Of a stretch of 64,000 nucleotides of DNA, positions 26,859 to 36,054 are shown piece by piece; position 1 is the first letter of the stretch; the number at the start of each line of letters is the position of its first letter. The notes beneath the pieces are model-generated. The model made no database searches. It was not told where the DNA came from and saw only the letters and a program-made list of their open reading frames with translations. The position numbers and the translations under genes are program-made. This DNA is from Moraxella sp. FZFQ2102. GTDB lineage: Bacteria; Pseudomonadota; Gammaproteobacteria; Pseudomonadales; Moraxellaceae. The stretch spans positions 1,736,001 through 1,800,000 of the forward strand of contig NZ_CP099960.1 of assembly GCF_024137865.1 (NCBI RefSeq), given 5' to 3'.

Positions 26859-27512
26859 ATGTTAAAACTGTATAACTTTTTTCGCAGCGGCACATCGCAC
26901 CGCACGCGCATCGCGCTCAATCTTAAGGGGCTTGAGTATGAATATCTGCCGATCAGCCTTGGTAAATATGAAAACAAAAGCGATGCCTATAAAGCGATTA
27001 ATCCGCAAGGTTTAGTCCCTGCATTGGTGCTAGAAAGTGGCGAAGTGCTGACCCAAAGCGTCGCCATCATCGAGTGGCTCGAAGAAGTCTATCCGCAGTC
27101 GTCACTACTGCCAAAAGATCCAATCGCGCGCGCTCGTGTGCGTGCATTGGCGGCGATTATCGGCTGTGATATTCATCCGATCAATAATAAGAGAATTTTA
27201 GAATATCTAAAATCAGAGCTTGGTCAAGATGATGATGTCACGGCGGCATGGACAGCTGAGTGGATTCATGCAGGCTTTAGTGCGCTTGAGACTTTACTTG
27301 CCAAAGATACCGCGCGCCACAAGGGATTTTGCTTTGGTGATACGCCGACACTTGCCGATGCCTATCTGATTCCGCAGGTGTATTCAGCGCGCCGTTTCGG
27401 GGTGGATTTATCCGCTTATCCGAATATTGTCGCCATCGATGCGCATTGCAATAGTTTAGATGCCTTTAAAAAAGCGCATCCTGATAACCAAATCGATACG
27501 CCAAAAATTTAA
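26859..27512 (+). CDS. maleylpyruvate isomerase (zeta-class GST family)
   Basis: A 217-residue glutathione S-transferase zeta-class protein. N-terminal thioredoxin-like domain with FFRSGTSHRTRIALNLKG near residues 8-25 (S-S/x-C type active-site region; here S-G-T-S), NPQGLVPALVLESGE and LTQSVAIIEWLEE; C-terminal all-helical domain with CDIHPINNKRI. Sequence alone cannot separate maleylacetoacetate from maleylpyruvate isomerase; position after gentisate dioxygenase and before the fumarylpyruvate hydrolase makes maleylpyruvate to fumarylpyruvate the likely reaction. Confidence 0.88.
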   Translation: MLKLYNFFRSGTSHRTRIALNLKGLEYEYLPISLGKYENKSDAYKAINPQGLVPALVLESGEVLTQSVAIIEWLEEVYPQSSLLPKDPIARARVRALAAIIGCDIHPINNKRILEYLKSELGQDDDVTAAWTAEWIHAGFSALETLLAKDTARHKGFCFGDTPTLADAYLIPQVYSARRFGVDLSAYPNIVAIDAHCNSLDAFKKAHPDNQIDTPKI

Positions 27513-27523
27513 ACCATAGTCTA

Positions 27524-27609
27524 AAAATTCAAAATAAAACTGCGTTAGCTCGTCTTGCTGTACTACTTGTACTATCTGCGACTCGCCGGCTAGTCTTATT
27601 TTGATTTTA
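27524..27609. repeat. long imperfect palindrome between isomerase and hydrolase genes
   Basis: Outer arms AAAATTCAAAATAAAACTG and (reverse complement of right side) AAAATCAAAATAAGACT, with further inner symmetry around a GTACTACTTGTAC centre. About 86 bases, forming a cruciform or mRNA hairpin within the operon. It resembles dispersed elements seen in relatives, but only one copy is visible here. Confidence 0.55.
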
Positions 27610-27659
27610 ACGACCATATAACTTTAATGCTTAAAAATCTACAATCAAGGAGAAAACCA

Positions 27660-28364
27660 ATGTCATATGTATTTGAACCTGTCAAAACCGTCGGTCTAGC
27701 CATCAATGGCACGGATGACCAATTCCCAGTGCGCCGCGTGTACTGCGTCGGTCGTAACTATGCCGCGCACGCTCGCGAGATGGGCTTTGATCCTGATCGT
27801 GAACCACCATTTTTCTTCTGCAAGCCAAACGATCCTGAATCTATCGTGCCTGTGTCAGCAGGTGTGGCGATTGATTTGCCTTATCCTGATCAGACCAATA
27901 ATTATCACTATGAGATTGAATTGGTTGTCGCGATTGGTAAAGGTGGTAAAAATATTTCTGTCGAAGATGCCGTTCAGCACATCTTTGGCTATGCAGTCGG
28001 TCTTGACATGACGCGTCGCGACCTGCAGATGAAAATGCGCGAAATGGGTCGTCCTTGGGAAATTGGTAAAGCATTTGATTATTCAGCGCCAATCGGCATG
28101 ATTCACCCAATCAGTGAAACTGGCGAAATCAATAAAGGTGAGATTCACCTAACCGTCAATGGCGAAACCAAGCAAAAAAGCGGCATCGATTTTCTGATTT
28201 GGAATGTCGCTGAGACCATCAGCAAATTATCAGAACTGTTTGAACTACAAGCAGGTGATTTGATCTTCACAGGTACGCCTGAAGGGGTTGGTGCTGTGGT
28301 CAAAGGCGATGTGATGCAAGCAGACATCGCAGGATTGACGGGCATCACGGTTAATGTGAAGTAA
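27660..28364 (+). CDS. fumarylpyruvate hydrolase (FAH family)
   Basis: Splits fumarylpyruvate into fumarate and pyruvate, finishing gentisate catabolism. A 234-residue fumarylacetoacetate-hydrolase-fold protein: YCVGRNYAAHAREMG near residues 25-39, FFFCKPNDPESIVP near 47-60, NYHYEIELVVAIGKGG near 78-93 (metal Glu residues), GYAVGLDMTRRDLQ near 110-123, and IFTGTPEGVGAVVKGD near 202. ATG at 27660 has AAGGAG at 27647-27652; an in-frame ATG at 27627 lacks a site. Specific substrate inferred from operon position. Confidence 0.92.
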   Translation: MSYVFEPVKTVGLAINGTDDQFPVRRVYCVGRNYAAHAREMGFDPDREPPFFFCKPNDPESIVPVSAGVAIDLPYPDQTNNYHYEIELVVAIGKGGKNISVEDAVQHIFGYAVGLDMTRRDLQMKMREMGRPWEIGKAFDYSAPIGMIHPISETGEINKGEIHLTVNGETKQKSGIDFLIWNVAETISKLSELFELQAGDLIFTGTPEGVGAVVKGDVMQADIAGLTGITVNVK

Positions 28365-28397
28365 TTTTATCATTAGCTTTCCTGCGAAACTAGATTT

Positions 28398-28470
28398 TCC
28401 GTTCGCTCTGAGCTTGTCAAAGGGTAGGAAAACCGTTATGGTTCGACAAGCTCGCCACGAACGGTTTTTT
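28398..28470 (+). repeat. GAGCTTGTCGAA-type palindromic repeat, copy 2, acting as terminator
   Basis: Left CCGTTCGCTCTGAGCTTGTC and right GACAAGCTCGCCACGAACGG are near-perfect inverted arms. AAAACCGTT (from 28429) with AACGGTTTTTT also gives a terminator-like hairpin with six T, just after the hydrolase gene. Confidence 0.82.
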
Positions 28471-28505
28471 TCTAATTCGGTGTTTTGCAGGAAGTTTGTT
28501 TAATA

Positions 28506-28554
28506 AAGAGCAATCAGCAACCCTTGTGGTTTTGGGATTGTTGATTGCTTTTTT
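28506..28554 (+). terminator. second terminator before the AAHS transporter gene
   Basis: AAGAGCAATCAGCAACCC and GGGATTGTTGATTGCTTTTTT arms around a 10-base loop; strong T-tract. Confidence 0.85.
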
Positions 28555-28620
28555 GTTGCCAAAATTTGGTTGATTGGCAAGTTTTATTAAAATAATTCAT
28601 GTCGTCAAAAGGAAAATCTC

Positions 28621-29949
28621 ATGGATACGACAGCAAACAAAATGGAAGTGCAAGCGTACATTGACGCGCAGCCTTTATCCACGACCCAAAAGCTTATCAT
28701 TGCTTTGTGCTTTTTGGTGGTGGCGATTGATGGATTTGATACGGCGGCGGTGGGTTTTATCGCGCCTGCTTTGATCGAACAGTGGCAACTGACGCAGCCA
28801 CAGCTTGCGCCGTTATTTGGTGCAGGGCTGTTTGGTTTGATGATTGGCGCGCTGATTTTTGGGCCTTTGGCGGACAGAATCGGACGCAAGCCCATCATGG
28901 TAGGCTCGGTGTTTGTTTTTGGAGCGGCAAGCTTGCTGTCGGCATTTTCTCCTGATTTACAGACGCTGGTGATTTTGCGTTTTATCACAGGTATTGGCTT
29001 GGGCGGTGCGATGCCGAACGCCATCACCATGACTTCAGAATTTTGTCCCACCGCGCGCCGCTCGACCTTGATTACCTTGATGTTCTGCGGCTTTACCATC
29101 GGTTCGGCATTGGGCGGTATCGTCTCAGGTCAGCTGATTCCTGTGATTGGTTGGCAGGGGATCTTGATCATTGGCGGCGTGCTGCCTTTGGCAATTTTGC
29201 CGATTTTGATTTGGTGGTTTCCGATGTCACTGCGCTTTATGGTGACTAAAAATTTCCCAAAAGATAAAGTCGATAAAGTCGCGCGCCGTATCAGTGCCGA
29301 TGCATCCACGCCTGTGCCTGAGCTTATCGCAGCACCGACGGACAAAGCACAAGTGAGCGTCAAAGAGCTGTTTAGCAAAGAATACGCGCTTGGCACGATC
29401 TTGATGTGGGTGTCGTTTTTTATGAGTATGCTGATCATTTATCTGATCTCAAGCTGGATGCCGACTTTGCTAAAAAGCGTGGGTTTCGACCTGAAAATCG
29501 CTGCATGGATCACATCAGTGTTCCAAATTGGCGGTACAATTGGCGCGATTTTCCTAGGCTATCTGATGGATAAAAAAGGCGCGTCCAAAGTGCTGTATTT
29601 GTCCTACATTGCAGGCGCGATTTTCCTGATTATCGTCGGTCAAGGCATCGTCAGCCTAAATATGATGTTGCTGCTCATCGGTATGCTGGGTGTGGGTGTG
29701 GGCGTGTCAGGCTCACAGGTCGGAGCCAATGCGTTTAGCTCAGCATTTTATCCGACGCATTGCCGCGCGACAGGAGTCAGTTGGGCGAATGCGGTAGGTC
29801 GTAGTGGTTCGGTGGTCGGCTCGATGGTGGGCGGCTGGTTGATGGCGATGAATCTATCCGCCGATACCATCATTGGCTTGCTGGCTGTGCCTGCGCTACT
29901 GGCTGCGCTGATGTTTTTCTTAATCGGTCGGATGATTAAGGCGCGTTGA
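28621..29949 (+). CDS. AAHS-family aromatic acid transporter, probably for gentisate
   Basis: A 442-residue MFS permease with 12 predicted helices of the aromatic acid:H+ symporter family (PcaK, BenK, GenK). Seen: AIDGFDTAAVGFIAPAL near residues 37-53 with the conserved Asp in TM1, GPLADRIGRKP near 80-90 (A-motif in loop 2-3), FITGIGLGGAMPNAITMTSE near 120-139, and GYLMDKKGASK in loop 8-9. Its place after the gentisate genes makes gentisate or a related hydroxybenzoate the likely substrate. It lies beyond two terminators, so it may have its own promoter. Confidence 0.88.
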   Translation: MDTTANKMEVQAYIDAQPLSTTQKLIIALCFLVVAIDGFDTAAVGFIAPALIEQWQLTQPQLAPLFGAGLFGLMIGALIFGPLADRIGRKPIMVGSVFVFGAASLLSAFSPDLQTLVILRFITGIGLGGAMPNAITMTSEFCPTARRSTLITLMFCGFTIGSALGGIVSGQLIPVIGWQGILIIGGVLPLAILPILIWWFPMSLRFMVTKNFPKDKVDKVARRISADASTPVPELIAAPTDKAQVSVKELFSKEYALGTILMWVSFFMSMLIIYLISSWMPTLLKSVGFDLKIAAWITSVFQIGGTIGAIFLGYLMDKKGASKVLYLSYIAGAIFLIIVGQGIVSLNMMLLLIGMLGVGVGVSGSQVGANAFSSAFYPTHCRATGVSWANAVGRSGSVVGSMVGGWLMAMNLSADTIIGLLAVPALLAALMFFLIGRMIKAR

Positions 29950-30035
29950 TGGTTGATAGCTTGATGATTTTAAAAAGAAATTTGCAAGTTTCATTGATGA
30001 TAAATTAACAAACCTAACTCAAAATCCCCAATGAC

Positions 30036-30070
30036 AAATCCCTACATCGACGATGTGGGGATTTTGTTTG
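30036..30070 (+). terminator. terminator after the AAHS transporter gene
   Basis: AAATCCC-ACATCG and CGATGT-GGGATTT pair around a single-base loop, followed by TTGTTTG. Confidence 0.75.
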
Positions 30071-30155
30071 TTACAGTTTTGCAAGTGTTCACTGTACCCC
30101 ATGGGCAAAATAAGCTATAATACCGCGATTTTCCCAAATAAATAGGCAGCTTGCC

Positions 30156-31382
30156 ATGACGCATAACCAACCCCCAAAAATCCTACTTGGCATCACAGGC
30201 GGTATCGCGGCGTATAAGTCGGCGGTGCTTGCACGCTTGCTCATCAAGGCAGGCTGCTCGGTGCGTGTGATGATGACGGCGGCGGCGTGCGAGTTTATTG
30301 CGCCGATGACTTTTCAAGCGCTGACAGGGCATGAAGTGCATACCACGCTATTGGACGAGCAAGCTGAGCGCGGCATGGGGCATATTGAGCTTGCCAAGTG
30401 GGCGGATGTCGTGGTGATTGCACCGTGTTCTGCCAATACCATTGGGAAGCTTGCCAATGGCTTGGCGGATAATCTGCTCACTACCGTGTGCGTGGCGACC
30501 ACCGCGCCGATTTTGCTTGCGCCTGCGATGAACCAAGCGATGTGGGCAAATCCTGTGGTGCAAGATAATCTTGCTAAGCTACAAAATTTCGGCTACACGC
30601 TCATCCATCCTGACAGTGGCGAGCAGGCGTGCGGTGATGTGGGGGCAGGGCGACTGCCTGAGCCTGAAGATCTGTGCGAGATGATTTTGTCTTTTGTTGC
30701 GCGCCAAAGCCTGCCGCAGAGTCTTGCGGGCAAACGCGTCGTCATCACCGCAGGGGCGACGCTTGAGCCGATCGATCCTGTGCGATTTTTGTCCAATCAT
30801 TCGACAGGCAAAATGGGTTATGCGCTCGCCAAAGCCTGCCATGATGTCGGTGCCGATGTTGTCTTGGTTAGCGGTAAGCGCGTAAGCCTGCCTGCGCCGT
30901 ACGGCGTGCAGCGTCTGACGGTCGGTACAGCCGATGAGATGTTGGCGGTGTGTCTGGATGCGTGCAAGCGTGCTGATGTGTTTATCGCTACCGCTGCCGT
31001 GGCGGATTTTAAGATGGCAAGCATCGCCGAGCATAAAATCAAAAAAACCAGTCAAGCTGATGGCATGACACTTGAGCTCATCAAAAATCCTGATGTGCTT
31101 GCCACTATTGCCAAGACTTTCCCTGATGTGTTGACGGTGGGCTTTGCTGCCGAGACCCAAGACACTGAAAACTATGCCCAAGATAAGCTAAATCGCAAAA
31201 AGCTTGACATGATCGCGGTCAATGATGTCTCGGATAACAGCATTGGCTTTGGCTCTGATGATAATGCGATGACGGTGTTTTTTGCGCAGCAATACAGGCT
31301 TGATAAGCAGGTATTGCCCAAGGCAAGCAAGGCGGCGATCGCTGAGCAATTGGTGGGTTGTATTGCTAAGATTGTGCGCTGA
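30156..31382 (+). CDS. coaBC: phosphopantothenoylcysteine synthetase/decarboxylase CoaBC (Dfp)
   Basis: Bifunctional CoA-pathway enzyme. N-terminal CoaC flavodecarboxylase: LGITGGIAAYKSAVLARLL near residues 11-29, MGHIELAKWADVVVIAPCSA near 75-94 with the active His, APAMNQAMW near 121-129, and GEQACGDVGAGRLPEP near 157-172 with the catalytic Cys. C-terminal CoaB synthetase: VVITAGATLEPIDPVRFLSN near 195-214, STGKMGYALA, AAVADFKM near 284 and KLDMIAVNDVS near 348. A -10-like TATAAT lies at 30115-30120. 408 residues, normal. Confidence 0.96.
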   Translation: MTHNQPPKILLGITGGIAAYKSAVLARLLIKAGCSVRVMMTAAACEFIAPMTFQALTGHEVHTTLLDEQAERGMGHIELAKWADVVVIAPCSANTIGKLANGLADNLLTTVCVATTAPILLAPAMNQAMWANPVVQDNLAKLQNFGYTLIHPDSGEQACGDVGAGRLPEPEDLCEMILSFVARQSLPQSLAGKRVVITAGATLEPIDPVRFLSNHSTGKMGYALAKACHDVGADVVLVSGKRVSLPAPYGVQRLTVGTADEMLAVCLDACKRADVFIATAAVADFKMASIAEHKIKKTSQADGMTLELIKNPDVLATIAKTFPDVLTVGFAAETQDTENYAQDKLNRKKLDMIAVNDVSDNSIGFGSDDNAMTVFFAQQYRLDKQVLPKASKAAIAEQLVGCIAKIVR

Positions 31383-31541
31383 TTTCATAAAAAACCTATT
31401 ATTTATTATTAATAAAACTTCACAAGCCAAATTTATAGCCATTTGTCAATCAAAAATCGTGGGCAGCGGTTCATGGTTTTTGATTGCGAAACATTGATAA
31501 ATTTTATATGTTGTCCGAATACAAAACTAAAGGACGGATTC

Positions 31542-33227
31542 ATGACTGATTATTCTGCATTTATTACCCCTGCTGATCGTGCATGGCAGGCGACTTATCG
31601 TAAAAACAACCTTGATATTCAGCTGACCATGCCAAGCGGCGTGAATAATCTGCTGGATTTTTTTGATGTCAATTTCAAAGCCAATCAAGGACAAAATGCC
31701 ATCACCTTTATGGGCTATGACATCAGCTACGATGAACTTGATAAGCTAAGCTTAAAAATTGCCGCTTATTTACAGTCACTAGGCTTAGCGCAAGGCGATA
31801 AAGTGGCGGTGATGATGCCAAACAGTCCGCAGTATTTGGCGGTGATGATGGGCATCGTGCGTGCAGGTTTGGTATTGGTCAATGTCAATCCGCTCTACAC
31901 CGCGCATGAGCTTGAACATCAGCTCAATGATAGCGATGCCAAGGTGCTGTTTATCGTTGAGAACTTTGCACATACTTTTGAAAAGGTAAAAAACAAAGGT
32001 CGGGTGCGTCATATCATCATCACAGGCGTGGGTGATATGATGGGCTTTAAGGGTGTTATCATCAATGCTGTGGTGCGCTATGTCAAAAAAATGGTGCCAA
32101 ACTACAATATCCCAAGTAAAATCAACTTTAAAGATATTCTAAAAACCAACGCCAAATACACACGCCCAAATCTAAACCTTGATGATGTGGTGATTTTGCA
32201 ATACACAGGCGGTACAACAGGCGTGGCAAAAGGCGCGATGCTTACCCATGGCAATTTGATCGCCAATGTCGAGCAGTGCATGACTTATGTCAAAACAGGC
32301 TTTACCAAGCCTTATCAGCATGGTGAATACATGGCGGTGGCGCTGCCGCTTTACCATATTTTCTCATTTATGGTGACCATGCTTGGCATGAAGATGGGCT
32401 TTGCACTACTGCTTATCCCTAATGCCCGTGATTTTGATGATTTGACCAAGCAATTTGCCAAATATCGTCCGCAGTTTTTCCCTGCAGTGAATACGCTGTT
32501 CAATGCACTATTGCACCACAAGGGCTTTTCATCACTGGATCACAGCAACCTAAAAATCTCGCTCGGTGGCGGCATGGCAGTCCTACCAAGTACCGCAAGC
32601 GCATGGGAGAAATTGACAGGCAACTATATCATTGAAGGCTATGGCTTGTCTGAGACTTCGCCAGTTTTGACCTTTAATCCACTGGGCAGCTACACAGGCA
32701 AAATTGGCGTGCCGTTCCCATCGACAGACATTATCCTAGTTGATGATGATGGCAATGAAGTGCCGATGGGTGAAGCAGGCGAGATCTGCGCCAAAGGCCC
32801 GCAGGTGATGAAAGGCTACTGGAAGCGCGATGATGAGACCGCCAAAGCGATGACGACAAACGGCTATTTTCGCACAGGTGATATCGGCGTGATGGATGAA
32901 GAAGGTTATTTCAAGATCGTCGATCGCAAAAAAGACATGATCCTAGTTTCAGGCTTTAATGTCTATCCAAACGAAGTCGAAGAAGTCATCGCAAGTCACG
33001 AAGGCGTGCTAGAATGCGGCGCAATCGGCGTGCCTGATGAACACAGTGGCGAAGTGGTGAAAGTGTTTATCGTCAAAAAAGATGAAAATTTGACCGAAGC
33101 TGACATTAAAGCATGGGCGAAGAAAAATCTTACTGGCTACAAACGCCCAAAACAAATCGCCTTTGTCAATGAATTGCCAAAATCCAATGTCGGCAAAATC
33201 CTACGCAAAGAGCTGCGTAAGTTGTAA
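31542..33227 (+). CDS. fadD1: long-chain fatty acid-CoA ligase, copy 1
   Basis: Activates fatty acids to acyl-CoA with ATP at the inner face of the membrane. A 561-residue adenylate-forming enzyme: YTGGTTGVAKGAMLTHGN near residues 218-235 (AMP-binding P-loop), YGLSETSPV near 366-374, YFRTGDIGVMDEEGYFKIVD near 443-462 (FadD signature) and terminal PKSNVGKILRKEL with the adenylation Lys. ATG 31542 with AAGGACGG upstream. The next gene is a close paralogue in tandem, as fadD1-fadD2 in Pseudomonas. Confidence 0.94.
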   Translation: MTDYSAFITPADRAWQATYRKNNLDIQLTMPSGVNNLLDFFDVNFKANQGQNAITFMGYDISYDELDKLSLKIAAYLQSLGLAQGDKVAVMMPNSPQYLAVMMGIVRAGLVLVNVNPLYTAHELEHQLNDSDAKVLFIVENFAHTFEKVKNKGRVRHIIITGVGDMMGFKGVIINAVVRYVKKMVPNYNIPSKINFKDILKTNAKYTRPNLNLDDVVILQYTGGTTGVAKGAMLTHGNLIANVEQCMTYVKTGFTKPYQHGEYMAVALPLYHIFSFMVTMLGMKMGFALLLIPNARDFDDLTKQFAKYRPQFFPAVNTLFNALLHHKGFSSLDHSNLKISLGGGMAVLPSTASAWEKLTGNYIIEGYGLSETSPVLTFNPLGSYTGKIGVPFPSTDIILVDDDGNEVPMGEAGEICAKGPQVMKGYWKRDDETAKAMTTNGYFRTGDIGVMDEEGYFKIVDRKKDMILVSGFNVYPNEVEEVIASHEGVLECGAIGVPDEHSGEVVKVFIVKKDENLTEADIKAWAKKNLTGYKRPKQIAFVNELPKSNVGKILRKELRKL

Positions 33228-33258
33228 GCTGATTAAAATAGCGATTTAACCAATGTTA

Positions 33259-33290
33259 TAAAACCGTAGATTATGTCTGCGGTTTTTATT
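33259..33290 (+). terminator. terminator after fadD1
   Basis: AAAACCG-AGA and TCT-CGGTTTTTATTTTG arms around a short loop. Confidence 0.75.
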
Positions 33291-33502
33291 TTGTAAAATT
33301 TTGCAAAAATTTACCACAGTATGCAAATTCTCATTGATTTTATTATAAAAAATGGCATAATGATAAACACTTGTACGCTCAAATTTTTGGGTGCAATCCT
33401 TGTTTTAGATGAAAAGATATGTTAGATTTAGCAGTGTGTCATAGCACACATCACTTTTATTTTACATGGATTTTTGCATAACAGATATAAGGAAATCATC
33501 TC

Positions 33503-35200
33503 ATGACCACCAATTTCACCGTTTCGACCGCCCGCCCATGGTTCAAGACTTATCAAGAGCATGGCTTGGATTTTGATTTTGCATTGCCAAGTCATGTCAA
33601 TTCGCTGATTGATATTTTTGAACAGGCGTTTGCTCGTCATGGCAACAAGATCGCTTTTACTTGTATGGGTGTGTCGATCACTTATCGCGAATTGGATAAT
33701 TACAGCCGTCAGATGGCTGCGTATTTGCAGTCGCTAGGACTTATCAAGGGCGATAAAGTGGCGGTGATGATGCCAAACATCTTGCAATATCCGATTGCGA
33801 TGATCGCCATTGTGCGCGCAGGTTTGACACTGGTGAATGTCAATCCGCTATATACATCGCATGAGCTTGAGCATCAGCTGAATGACTCTGAAGCCAAGGC
33901 GCTGTTTATCGTTGAGAACTTTGCGCATACCTTTGAGCGTGTGGAAAATAAAGGTCAAGTCAAGCATGTGATCGTCACATCACTGGGCGATATGCTGGGT
34001 CTAAAAGGCTTTTTGGTCAATGCTGTGGTGCGCCATGTCAAAAAAATGGTACCATCGTGGAATATCCCTGGTCATGTCAGCTTTAAAGAAGCTTTAAATG
34101 TATCAGCAGCAGCTTATAATCGCCCTGAAGTGTCACTGGATGAAATCGCCGCGCTACAATACACGGGTGGCACCACAGGCGTGGCCAAAGGCGCGATGCT
34201 GACTCATGGCAACCTTGCATCGAATGTCGAGCAGTGTGTGCCATTCGTCTCAAAAGTCTTTCCAGGCAATGACATGGGCGGTCAGTACATCGCCGTTGCG
34301 CTGCCTTTGTATCATATTTTCTCATTCACCGCCTGTGCGCTGCTTGGTATGAAAATGGGCTTTAGTATGCTGCTCATCACCAATCCGCGCGACCTGCCAG
34401 CGGTGTGCAAAGACTATGCTAAATATAAGCCAGTATTTTTCCCTGCGGTCAATACGCTGTTCAATGCGTTGGCGCACAATGAAGGCTTCCGCGCGCTTGA
34501 TCACAGCAATCTAAAACTGTCATTGGGCGGCGGTATGTCGGTGCTGTCTGACACTGCCAAAGCATGGGAGCGTCTGACAGGTAATTACATCATCGAAGGC
34601 TATGGCTTGTCTGAGACTTCACCAGTTTTGACCTTAAACCCACCGGGTGGCTACACAGGCAAAATCGGTATCCCATTCCCGGCGACAGACATCGTGCTAC
34701 TGGATGAAGATGATAATGAAGTGGCGCTGGGTGAAGCAGGCGAGATCTGCGCCAAAGGTCCACAGGTGATGCCGGGTTACTGGAAGCGTCCTGATGAGAC
34801 TGCCAAGGTGATGACTGCAAATGGCTATTTCCGCACAGGCGACATCGGTGTGATGGATGAAAAAGGCTTTATCAAAATCGTCGATCGCAAAAAAGACATG
34901 ATCTTGGTCTCAGGCTTTAATGTCTATCCAAATGAAGTCGAAGAAGTGATGACTGCACATCCAAAAATCCTAGAGTGTGGTGTCATCGGCATCAGTGATG
35001 AGCACAGCGGTGAAGTGCCGAAGATTTTCATCGTCAAAAGCGATCCAAGCCTGACGGTCGAAGAAGTCCGCGAATGGGCGAAAGAAAATCTAACTGGCTA
35101 TAAGCGTCCAAAATACATCGAGTTCATCAGCGAATTGCCGAAATCGAATGTTGGTAAGATTTTGCGCAAAGATCTGCGTAAGCTTGAAGAAAGCAAATAA
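33503..35200 (+). CDS. fadD2: long-chain fatty acid-CoA ligase, copy 2
   Basis: Tandem paralogue of the preceding ligase, very similar along the whole length (for example LQYTGGTTGVAKGAMLTHGN, YHIFSF, YGLSETSPVLT and DRKKDMILVSGFNVYPNEVE are shared). 565 residues. Differences cluster in the N-terminal 30 residues and the loop after FSF, where copy 2 has FTACALLGMKMGFSML instead of FMVTMLGMKMGFALL. Each copy has its own ribosome site and terminator, so they can be expressed differently; acyl-chain preference may differ, as known for the Pseudomonas pair. Confidence 0.94.
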   Translation: MTTNFTVSTARPWFKTYQEHGLDFDFALPSHVNSLIDIFEQAFARHGNKIAFTCMGVSITYRELDNYSRQMAAYLQSLGLIKGDKVAVMMPNILQYPIAMIAIVRAGLTLVNVNPLYTSHELEHQLNDSEAKALFIVENFAHTFERVENKGQVKHVIVTSLGDMLGLKGFLVNAVVRHVKKMVPSWNIPGHVSFKEALNVSAAAYNRPEVSLDEIAALQYTGGTTGVAKGAMLTHGNLASNVEQCVPFVSKVFPGNDMGGQYIAVALPLYHIFSFTACALLGMKMGFSMLLITNPRDLPAVCKDYAKYKPVFFPAVNTLFNALAHNEGFRALDHSNLKLSLGGGMSVLSDTAKAWERLTGNYIIEGYGLSETSPVLTLNPPGGYTGKIGIPFPATDIVLLDEDDNEVALGEAGEICAKGPQVMPGYWKRPDETAKVMTANGYFRTGDIGVMDEKGFIKIVDRKKDMILVSGFNVYPNEVEEVMTAHPKILECGVIGISDEHSGEVPKIFIVKSDPSLTVEEVREWAKENLTGYKRPKYIEFISELPKSNVGKILRKDLRKLEESK

Positions 35201-35229
35201 TCAGCTGATTAATCTGTATCATCATCACA

Positions 35230-35256
35230 AACCTGTAAGCGTGCTTGCAGGTTTGT
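35230..35256 (+). terminator. terminator after fadD2
   Basis: AAACCTGTAAGC and GCTTGCAGGTTTGTTTTG: short loop, T-rich tail. Confidence 0.75.
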
Positions 35257-35336
35257 TTTGTGTTATTGGGTCAAACTTGTTACAATAAACACCAGTATTT
35301 TCAATTCTAAAATCACGGCTATAAAAGAGAAAACTT

Positions 35337-36053
35337 ATGCGCATTGATAATCGCCAATTGAACGAACTTCGCCCAATCAGCTTCACTCGCAACTACACCA
35401 AGCACGCCGAAGGCTCAGTACTGGTGTGTTTTGGCGATACCAAAGTACTGTGCACCGCCAGTGTCGAAGCAGGCGTACCAAGATGGTTAAAAGGTCAAGG
35501 GCAGGGCTGGCTGACAGCAGAATATGGTATGTTGCCACGCGCCACAGGCACTCGTACTCAGCGTGAAGCGGCGCGTGGTAAGCAGTCAGGACGCACCCAA
35601 GAGATTCAGCGTCTGATCGGTCGCAGTCTGCGCGCGATGCTTGATTTATCAAAGCTTGGCGAGAATACCATCTATATTGACTGTGATGTCATCCAAGCTG
35701 ATGGCGGTACGCGTACAGCAAGCATCTCAGGGGCGGCAGTGGCGCTGATCGATGCGCTAGAGCATCTGCAGCGCGAGAAGAAAATCAGCCAAGATCCACT
35801 ATTGGGTCTGGTCGGTGCGGTGTCGGTTGGCATCAAAGATGGTAAGGCGTATCTGGATTTGAACTATGCCGAAGATTCTACTTGTGATACCGATCTGAAT
35901 ATGGTGATGACGCAGGCGGGCGGTTTTATCGAGATCCAAGGCACGGCAGAAGACAAGCCATTTACCCGCGAAGAAGCTGATCAAATGCTGAGCCTAGCTG
36001 ACAGCGGTATCCGCCAAATCATTGAAGCACAAAAGCAAGCATTGGGCTGGTGA
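35337..36053 (+). CDS. rph: ribonuclease PH
   Basis: Phosphorolytic 3'-to-5' exonuclease trimming tRNA 3' ends; hexameric. A 238-residue PH-domain protein: [20 protein letters not shown] near residues 18-37, [20 protein letters not shown] near 60-79, [10 protein letters not shown] near 96, [19 protein letters not shown] near 119-137 (phosphate site), and [20 protein letters not shown] near 162-181. 238 aa is the typical full-length enzyme, unlike the truncated form of some E. coli strains. The next gene begins one base after its stop. Confidence 0.96.
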   Translation: MRIDNRQLNELRPISFTRNYTKHAEGSVLVCFGDTKVLCTASVEAGVPRWLKGQGQGWLTAEYGMLPRATGTRTQREAARGKQSGRTQEIQRLIGRSLRAMLDLSKLGENTIYIDCDVIQADGGTRTASISGAAVALIDALEHLQREKKISQDPLLGLVGAVSVGIKDGKAYLDLNYAEDSTCDTDLNMVMTQAGGFIEIQGTAEDKPFTREEADQMLSLADSGIRQIIEAQKQALGW

Positions 36054-36054
36054 T

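Noticed and set aside
28605..29099. Antisense ORF within the AAHS transporter gene
   Set aside because: Shadow of the transporter frame; no ribosome site or recognisable domain.
30579..31181. 200-residue antisense ORF within coaBC
   Set aside because: Lies opposite conserved CoaBC motifs; composition is a mirror of the real gene.
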